A model generated the notes under the pieces. That model saw nothing but the letters and a program-made list of their open reading frames with translations. It was not told the DNA's origin and ran no database searches. Of a stretch of 64,000 nt of DNA, positions 56,818-64,000 are shown piece after piece. Position 1 is the first letter of the stretch. Every line of letters starts with the position of its first letter. The translations under genes were made by a program, and so were the position numbers. The DNA is from Micromonospora zingiberis (GTDB taxonomy: Bacteria; Actinomycetota; Actinomycetes; Mycobacteriales; Micromonosporaceae), in NCBI RefSeq assembly GCF_004331455.1, contig NZ_SJJR01000027.1:1-64000 (forward strand). The letters are read 5' to 3'.

Positions 56818-59292
56818 TCACCGGCCGGTCCGTTCGACCCGCGCCGACCGGGCGTCCTTGCGGACCTCGAAGCGCACCGGAATGCGCTCGGCCAACGCCG
56901 GCACGTGGGTGACCACACCGACCATCCGGTCCCCCCGGGCGGCCAGATTTTCCAGGGTGGCGGCGACCGTGTCGAGGGTGGCCGCGTCGAGGGTGCCGAA
57001 ACCCTCGTCCAGCACGATCGACTCCAGGCTGGCCGCGGTGGTGGACATCCCGGCCAACTGCTCGGACAGCGCCAACGCCAACGCCAGCGACGCCTGGAAG
57101 GTCTCGCCGCCGGAGAGCGTCCGCACGCCGCGCCGCAGACCCGCGTCGTAGTGGTCGACGACGAAGAACTCGCCCTTGTCGTGGACCAGGTCGTACTGGC
57201 CGCCGGAGAGTTCCCGCAGGATCCGCGACGCGCCGTCGACCAGCAGGTCCAGTGCCTCGGCCAGCAGCCACCGCTCGAAGTTGTTGGCCCGCAGGTGCCC
57301 GGCGAGGGCGCGGGCGATGTGCGCCTGCCGCTCGTGCCCGGCCCGCTGCTCGCGCAGCTCGGCGGCCTGCTCGCGGCGCTCGACCAGCCGGCGCAGGTCG
57401 GCCTCGGCCCGCTCCACCGCGACCGTCGCCGCGCGGACCGGATCGTCGGGCGCGGGTAGCCCGGCGTCGGTGAAGATGCCCGCGATCCGGGCGGCTACCG
57501 CAGTCGCCGCCGCCTCGGCGTCGGCCGCCGACGTGGCCAGGGTGGTCCGCTGCGACCGGCGGTGCTGCGCCTGCGTCCGCGACCAGTCGGCCAGCGTGGT
57601 CCAGGCGGCGGCCAGGTCGTCCCGGTCGGCGGCCGGCGGACCGAACCGGGCCAGCCCGTCGCGGGTGCCGTCGAAGTGCCGCCACGCCGTACGCAGCCGC
57701 TCCTGCGCGGCGTCCACCGTGCCGCGCGCCCGGCGCGCGGCGTCCCGGCCGGCCCGTACCTCCGTGGCCGCCTCGTCCAGCGCCTGCCGCAGCCGGGCGT
57801 GTTCGGCCAGCCGCTCGCGCAGCGTCTCGGCGCTGGCCGCCGTGGCGAGCCGTTCGTCCAGTCCGGACAGTCGGGTCCGCAGCCCGTCATGTTCGGCGCG
57901 GGCCCGCACCAGCATCCGGTCCAGTTCCCGCGCCGCCGCGTCACGTTCGGTCACCAGCCGCTTCGCGGCCTCGCTCGCCGCCCGCGCCGACTTGCCGGCG
58001 GCCACCGCGCGGGCCACCGCCGAACCGGCCGGCACCGCCGGCACCCGGGCCACCACCTGCTCGCACACCGGGCAGGCGGCCCCGTCGCTCAGCTGCGCCC
58101 GCAGCGCCGCCGCCTGGTCGGCGGTCTTGGCCTCCTCGTGCGCCTGGAACGCCGCCGCCAGCTCCGTCTCGGCCCGCTCGGCCGCCGTCCGCGCCTGCGC
58201 CAGGGCCGTCACCGCCACGTCGTGCTGGGCGCCGGCCGTCTCCACCGCCGCCCGCAGCTCGTCCGCTTGGCCGGCCAACTGCTCCCGGTCGGCGTAGGCC
58301 CGCAGCAGCAGCCGCAGGCTGCTCTCGTCACCGAGGGCCGCCAGCTCACCGCGCAGCTTCTCCTCGCGCTCCTCGGCCAGCGACACCGCGTCGGCCGCGG
58401 CGTCGGCCTCCCTCCGGGCGTCGGCCACCGCCCGGGTCACCTCGGCCGTGGCGTCCGGCGCCCGGACCGCGTCCAACACGGCCAGCTCGGCGTCGAGCGC
58501 GGCCAGCGTCGCCGCCCCCTCCCGCGCCGTCGCCCGCGCCGTCTCCAGCTCCGGTACGGCGGCGGTCACCGCCGTGGCCAGCTCGGTCATCCGGTCGACC
58601 TGCTCGGTGGCCCGCTCCAGGGTGGCGTCGTCGACGTCGCTGAGCCCGGCGAGCACCTGGTCGACCGCTTCCAGCTTCGCCTCGGCCTGCGCCGCCCGCG
58701 CGGTGGCCCGCTGCTGCACCTGCTCGTAGACGCCCAGACCGAGCAGGTTGACCAGGATCTGCTGCCGGGTGGCCGGCCGTGCGTGCAGGAAGTCGGCGAA
58801 CTGCCCCTGCGGCAGCACCACGCAGCTGGTGAACTGCTCGTACGGCAGGCCGACCGCCGCCAGCACCGCGCCGTCCATCTCGGCCGGGGTGCCGGCGACC
58901 ACCTCGCCGAGATCCTCCGGGCTGAGCCCGGTGTCCAGCTTGGTGACGTCGAAGCCGTCCGGCATCAACTGCAACCCGGCGCCCGCGGTCTTCACGTTGC
59001 CCCGGCCGTCCCGGCGCACCACCCGGGTCGCCACGTAGCGGGCCCCGGCCGACTCGAAGACCAGCCGCACCCGCGCCTCCGTCGCCGACGGGGCCAGCGC
59101 GTTACCGAGCCCGCGCGTGCCACCCCACCGGGGCACCGTGCCGTAGAGGGCGAAGCAGATCGCGTCGAGCACCGTCGACTTGCCGGAGCCGGTCGGGCCG
59201 ACCAGGGCGAAGAAATCCGCGTCGGTGAAGTCGACGGTGGTCTCGTCGCGGAACACCGTGAAACCGGCCAGGTCCAGGCGCATCGGACGCAT
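56818..59292 (-). CDS. sbcC: Rad50-like exonuclease subunit SbcC
   Basis: 824 residues, ATG at 59292 sharing one base with the sbcD stop. Walker A GPTGSGKS (32-39), a first coiled coil, the zinc-hook CPVCEQV (about 405), a second coiled coil, ABC signature TLSGGETF (about 725) and Walker B SIVLDEGFGTLD (about 760). The coiled coils are Ala/Arg/Glu-rich and shorter than in E. coli SbcC (over 1000 residues), usual for actinobacteria. With SbcD it opens and trims blocked or hairpin DNA ends. Confidence 0.95.
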   Translation of the reverse strand: MRPMRLDLAGFTVFRDETTVDFTDADFFALVGPTGSGKSTVLDAICFALYGTVPRWGGTRGLGNALAPSATEARVRLVFESAGARYVATRVVRRDGRGNVKTAGAGLQLMPDGFDVTKLDTGLSPEDLGEVVAGTPAEMDGAVLAAVGLPYEQFTSCVVLPQGQFADFLHARPATRQQILVNLLGLGVYEQVQQRATARAAQAEAKLEAVDQVLAGLSDVDDATLERATEQVDRMTELATAVTAAVPELETARATAREGAATLAALDAELAVLDAVRAPDATAEVTRAVADARREADAAADAVSLAEEREEKLRGELAALGDESSLRLLLRAYADREQLAGQADELRAAVETAGAQHDVAVTALAQARTAAERAETELAAAFQAHEEAKTADQAAALRAQLSDGAACPVCEQVVARVPAVPAGSAVARAVAAGKSARAASEAAKRLVTERDAAARELDRMLVRARAEHDGLRTRLSGLDERLATAASAETLRERLAEHARLRQALDEAATEVRAGRDAARRARGTVDAAQERLRTAWRHFDGTRDGLARFGPPAADRDDLAAAWTTLADWSRTQAQHRRSQRTTLATSAADAEAAATAVAARIAGIFTDAGLPAPDDPVRAATVAVERAEADLRRLVERREQAAELREQRAGHERQAHIARALAGHLRANNFERWLLAEALDLLVDGASRILRELSGGQYDLVHDKGEFFVVDHYDAGLRRGVRTLSGGETFQASLALALALSEQLAGMSTTAASLESIVLDEGFGTLDAATLDTVAATLENLAARGDRMVGVVTHVPALAERIPVRFEVRKDARSARVERTGR

Positions 59293-60440
59293 CAGTGCTC
59301 GACCTCCTCAAGCAGCTCGTCGAAGAGGTCCCGAACCCCGTCGTCGGCATGCCCCCGGTTGTCCAGGTAGTCGGCGAACAGTTGGCGGGGTGAGCGACCC
59401 GAGCGTTGGGCGACCCGGGTGCCGCTGCCGGGTGCCGGCACCAGCTCCGGGTCGATGCGGATCTCCAGTGCCCGGGGCAGCAGCTCCTGCACCTCCTCCC
59501 GCAGCCCGGCGCGGGGCTGCTCGCGGACGTACACCCGCAGCCAGCCCTCGGGCGGGGTGATCTCGGCGAGCTGGGCCAGGGTGCCGCGTACCGTGTGCAG
59601 CGCCGTCGCCGCGTCCACCGGCACCTCACGGACCTGCGCCGCGGTGGTCGCGGTGACCTCGACGAGGGTCACCGACGGGACGTTCTCCTGTTCGCCGAAG
59701 TCCACCGCCAGCGGCGCCCCGCTGTAGCGGACCGGGCACGGCCCCTGCACCCGCTGCGCGCGGTGCAGGTGGCCCAGCGCCACGTAGTGCGCGGTGCCCG
59801 GAAAGACCGTGGCGGGCACCGCGTAACCCATGATCGTGTGCGCGTCGCGTTCGCCGCCGCCGGTGGCCGCCCCGACCACGGTCAGGTGGGCGGTGACCAG
59901 GTGCACCCGGTCGGCCTCGGTGAACCCCTCGGTCAGCCGGGCCAGGATGCGGCCCAGATGGTCGGCGTAGGTCTGGGTGGTCTCCGCGGCGGTCAGCTCG
60001 TACATCTCCACGGCGCGGATCGCGTACCGCTGGGACAAGAACGGCAGCGCGGCCAGCCGCCAGCGTTCCCCGCCGGCCGTGGTGCCGTCGATGACGTGTT
60101 CGGCCGGATCCTCGCGGACCGCGCCGCGCAGGGTGATGCCGGCGGCCTCGGCCCACGGCCGCAGCGCGTCCAGGGCCGCGCCGTTGTCGTGGTTGCCGCC
60201 GATGGCCACCACGTCCGCGCCGGTACGCCGCAGCGCGGTCAGCGCCCGGGTGACCAGCCGGGTCGCCTCGGCGGTGGGTGCGGCGGTGTCGTAGAGATCA
60301 CCGGCGATGACGACCAGGTCGGGCCGCTCCTGTCGGGCGATGTCGATGACGCCGGCCAGCACCTGCTTGTGTTCCTCGGCCCGCGACTGCCCCTTGAGGA
60401 CCTTGCCCACGTGCCAGTCGGAGGTGTGCAGGATCTTCAT
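59292..60440 (-). CDS. sbcD: Mre11-like nuclease subunit SbcD
   Basis: 382 residues from the ATG at 60440. Phosphoesterase motifs are complete: SDWHVGK with Asp8 and His10, GDLYD (47-51), GNHD (82-85), TAHLTVVG and GHLHRAQ, giving the two-metal nuclease site. A capping domain and a C-terminal helical tail (LFDELLEEVEH) that would bind SbcC follow. It precedes sbcC with a one-base overlap. An 82-base gap separates it from herA upstream. Confidence 0.95.
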   Translation of the reverse strand: MKILHTSDWHVGKVLKGQSRAEEHKQVLAGVIDIARQERPDLVVIAGDLYDTAAPTAEATRLVTRALTALRRTGADVVAIGGNHDNGAALDALRPWAEAAGITLRGAVREDPAEHVIDGTTAGGERWRLAALPFLSQRYAIRAVEMYELTAAETTQTYADHLGRILARLTEGFTEADRVHLVTAHLTVVGAATGGGERDAHTIMGYAVPATVFPGTAHYVALGHLHRAQRVQGPCPVRYSGAPLAVDFGEQENVPSVTLVEVTATTAAQVREVPVDAATALHTVRGTLAQLAEITPPEGWLRVYVREQPRAGLREEVQELLPRALEIRIDPELVPAPGSGTRVAQRSGRSPRQLFADYLDNRGHADDGVRDLFDELLEEVEH

Positions 60441-60457
60441 GGGGTTGGCCTTTCGTT

Positions 60458-60499
60458 CGTGACTGCGGGGCTCCGCTTCGCTGCACTCCTCGCGCTCAC
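60458..60499. repeat. intergenic GC-rich repeat-like spacer between herA and sbcD
   Basis: The minus-strand sequence begins GTGAGCGCGAGGAGTGCAGC and has a regular purine/GC pattern. I recall similar GTGAGCG...GCAG stretches repeated between genes in Micromonospora. It occurs once here, so the repeat status is from memory. Confidence 0.35.
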
Positions 60500-60522
60500 C
60501 TGGTTTGCAACTCGCCCTCGGC

Positions 60523-62274
<1,752 letters not shown>

Positions 62275-62375
62275 CGGGCGGCTCCGGTCGGCTGGTCATC
62301 GCGGTCGGCACACACGCCCTGCATCCTGCCGGAGGAGTACGACACGCCGCCACGCGACGCGGCGGACACCACGCT

Positions 62376-62420
62376 GCGACTCCGGCGGTGACCGCGCCGC
62401 GACTCCGGCGGTGACCGCGC
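62376..62420. repeat. 22-bp direct repeat, two copies (period 23)
   Basis: GCGACTCCGGCGGTGACCGC-type unit at 62376 and again at 62399, in the herA upstream region about 100 bases before the start. Could be tandem regulator sites or simple duplication. Confidence 0.8.
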
Positions 62421-62474
62421 TGCGCGACGGTGTCTCCACGGTCCGTGCCGGTGGCGGGCCAGGTTACCGACGCC

Positions 62475-64000
62475 TCATCGCTCGCGGGGCGGGTGGAACA
62501 GGTCGGGGTCGAGTCGCCCGGCCAGCTCCCGCACGGCCGCCTCGTACGTCGGGTTGGTGTGGTACGGCCAGTGCCGGTCGAGTGGCGGCGGGACGGTGTC
62601 GTCCGGCGGCACGGTGATGGCCTGCGGATCGCGCAGTCGCCGGTCGACGGTGCCGGCCGGCCCCGCCGCCCCGGGTTGCTGACCGGGCCAGTGGGCGGAG
62701 AAGACCGGACCGCCGATCGGGTCGGTGTCCCGCCACAGGTTGATCCATCGCCAGCCGATCCGGTTGCCGACCTCGTCCAGCACCCAGTCACCGAGGAAGG
62801 CCGGGCAGAGTCGGGCGTAGAGGCGGTGCAGCGGACTGCCGTGGGTCAGCAGCGCCACCCTGGGCAGTACCTCCGGCGGCAACTGGAGCAGGGTCGCGGC
62901 GGCGAGGACGGAACCGTGGGAGTGCCCGGAGAGGATCACCCCGCCCCGGTCGGTCAGCGCGGTGACCCGCTTGGCGAGTTCCGGCACGGCCCGCTCGGCG
63001 TAGCAGGGCGGCGCGAACGGATGCACGGTACGCGGCCAGAAGGTACCCAGGTCCCAGATCACCGCGACGGTGCGCCGGGTGCCCTCCGAGCGGTAGGAGA
63101 TCAACCCGAGCAGGAGGATGCCGACCGCGATCAGCCCGATGACGTAGATCCCGACGTCGGTGGCGAGCGCCAGGTTGGTGGTCGTCACACCGTCGGTGTT
63201 GACCAGTTCCCGGCTCAGCTCCGACGGTCCGACGCCGATCAGGTCCAGCGCCACCGTCGCCACGCCGAGCAGCGACAGCACCAGGAAGACGAGGAAGATC
63301 GGCTGGAGCTGTTCGGCGATCGCGGCCCGGGCGACGGCCTCCCGCACCGTGGTACGCCGGGACCTGGCCTCCGGTGGCGGATCGGGAAAGTCCCGGTCGA
63401 CGACCTGATCGGCGAGTCGACGCCGGTGCCGCCGGCTCGTCAGGATCCGCCACATCGTGACCGCGGCGACCACCATCACGGCCAGCAGGCCGGCCAGCGC
63501 CGCCCAACGGTAGGACACCGGCGGTTCCAACGGGGGCGCGCCGGGCACGTTCGGCCGGGCCGGGTTCGGGATCTCGCCCCGGTCCAGGAAATCGGCGACG
63601 CGGAAGACCAGGGCGGCCGAGAACCCGTACGCGGCGGCGACCGCCGCGGCGGCCAGCACCGGGGTGGCCAGCCCGCTCAGCCACGATGTCCTGCCGTGCT
63701 GGCTGCGCTGCCGCTGGTGGATGGTGACCACCACGAGGGCGGCCAGCAGGGCCGCCTGGGTCGCGACCAGCGAGGCGACCGAGCCCTCGAATCCGGGCAG
63801 CTGTCCGCGCGGCGGCTGCGGCTCCAGCGGTACCGCGGTGTAGGCCAGGGCCAGCACGGTGAGTCCGGCGGAGGCCCACTGCAGCGGCCGGATGCCACGC
63901 AGGTCGACCGGCCCGCGACCGGGCCCTTCGGTGGAGGTGCGCGCCGGCAGGCAGAGCAGGACGACGGCGGCCGCCAGTACGACCCAGGCCAGCCCGAAGA
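62475..64000 (-). CDS. membrane protein with lipase-like alpha/beta-hydrolase domain (5' end outside window)
   Basis: At least 508 residues; the frame is open to the window edge and the visible start of that part (VVLAAAVVLLCLPAR) is itself a membrane helix, so the true start is beyond 64000. Several N-terminal helices are followed by a loop with SRRHRRRLADQVVDRDFPDPPPEARSR-type charged sequence, more helices (GIYVIGLIAVGILLLG), then a cytoplasmic or external hydrolase part with GGVILSGHSHGSVLAA, whose GHSHG is the serine-hydrolase elbow, and LLTHGSPLHRLY. The C-terminus holds WINLWRDTDPIGG. Lipid or polymer turnover is plausible. The SHG nucleophile matches bacterial lipase-like proteins. 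Confidence 0.75.
   Translation of the reverse strand, partial: FGLAWVVLAAAVVLLCLPARTSTEGPGRGPVDLRGIRPLQWASAGLTVLALAYTAVPLEPQPPRGQLPGFEGSVASLVATQAALLAALVVVTIHQRQRSQHGRTSWLSGLATPVLAAAAVAAAYGFSAALVFRVADFLDRGEIPNPARPNVPGAPPLEPPVSYRWAALAGLLAVMVVAAVTMWRILTSRRHRRRLADQVVDRDFPDPPPEARSRRTTVREAVARAAIAEQLQPIFLVFLVLSLLGVATVALDLIGVGPSELSRELVNTDGVTTTNLALATDVGIYVIGLIAVGILLLGLISYRSEGTRRTVAVIWDLGTFWPRTVHPFAPPCYAERAVPELAKRVTALTDRGGVILSGHSHGSVLAAATLLQLPPEVLPRVALLTHGSPLHRLYARLCPAFLGDWVLDEVGNRIGWRWINLWRDTDPIGGPVFSAHWPGQQPGAAGPAGTVDRRLRDPQAITVPPDDTVPPPLDRHWPYHTNPTYEAAVRELAGRLDPDLFHPPRER

Overview
The window is very GC-rich (about 70% or more) chromosomal DNA from an actinomycete. GTG starts are frequent, spacing is tight with many ATGA, GTGA and TGATG start/stop overlaps, and the gene order rnd - DUF3000 - hemE - hemY - hemQ is actinobacterial. 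From memory, the intergenic repeat families (GTTAANAAGGGGCCC pairs, TTGATCAAGAGG hairpins, GATCTTGCACTT hairpins) are typical of Micromonospora and relatives, so Micromonosporaceae is my best guess; this was not checked by alignment. I see no rRNA, tRNA, CRISPR array, integrase or transposase gene.

Layout. 0.1-7.3 kb: a lipoprotein and three paralogous polytopic membrane proteins that look like GT-C type glycosyltransferases. 7.7-11 kb: a membrane-anchored beta-propeller protein and an OmpR-type two-component pair. 11-16 kb: a lower-GC, internally repetitive unknown protein with a palindrome at its start codon, then SRPBCC, methyltransferase, TetR, VOC and AraC genes. 16.4-22.3 kb: a large LuxR-family (LAL) ATPase regulator ahead of a four-gene operon (monooxygenase, alpha/beta hydrolase, methyltransferase, SDR). 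22.4-25.7 kb: fadBA for beta-oxidation. 26-31.5 kb: rnd, DUF3000 and the coproporphyrin branch of haem synthesis (hemE, hemY/cgoX, hemQ/chdC).

31.6-36.1 kb: two secreted AA10 copper-dependent polysaccharide monooxygenases (one with CBM2, one with CBM5/12) mixed with a metallothionein-like Cys protein, a CBM48-like protein, a DUF305 lipoprotein and MsrB. 36-44 kb is an accessory stretch: LigD-type polymerase, a nucleotidyltransferase co-translated with an unknown protein, an XRE/DUF397 pair opposite a 14-residue leader ORF plus unknown protein, a secreted C39-like protease, and a LamG fragment. Two copies of one 75-bp palindromic element, in opposite orientation, lie at 38.9 and 43.1 kb. 44-54.9 kb: DUF899 and HxlR divergent pair, a secreted TAP-like hydrolase, an NHEJ-type ATP-dependent ligase, a GT2-TagF fusion, an AlkA-like glycosylase, a lipoprotein, and a sigma/anti-sigma pair. 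55-62.3 kb: a minus-strand DNA-end-processing operon HerA - SbcD - SbcC - NurA followed by a spermidine-synthase-like protein. The window ends inside a large membrane protein with a lipase-like domain.

The most system-like parts are the HerA/Mre11/Rad50/NurA-type operon (with a non-canonical P-loop in HerA), the nucleotidyltransferase-unknown pair beside the palindromic element, and the LPMO cluster with possible copper-handling neighbours. Several families of structured intergenic repeats sit at gene ends, sometimes overlapping stop codons.
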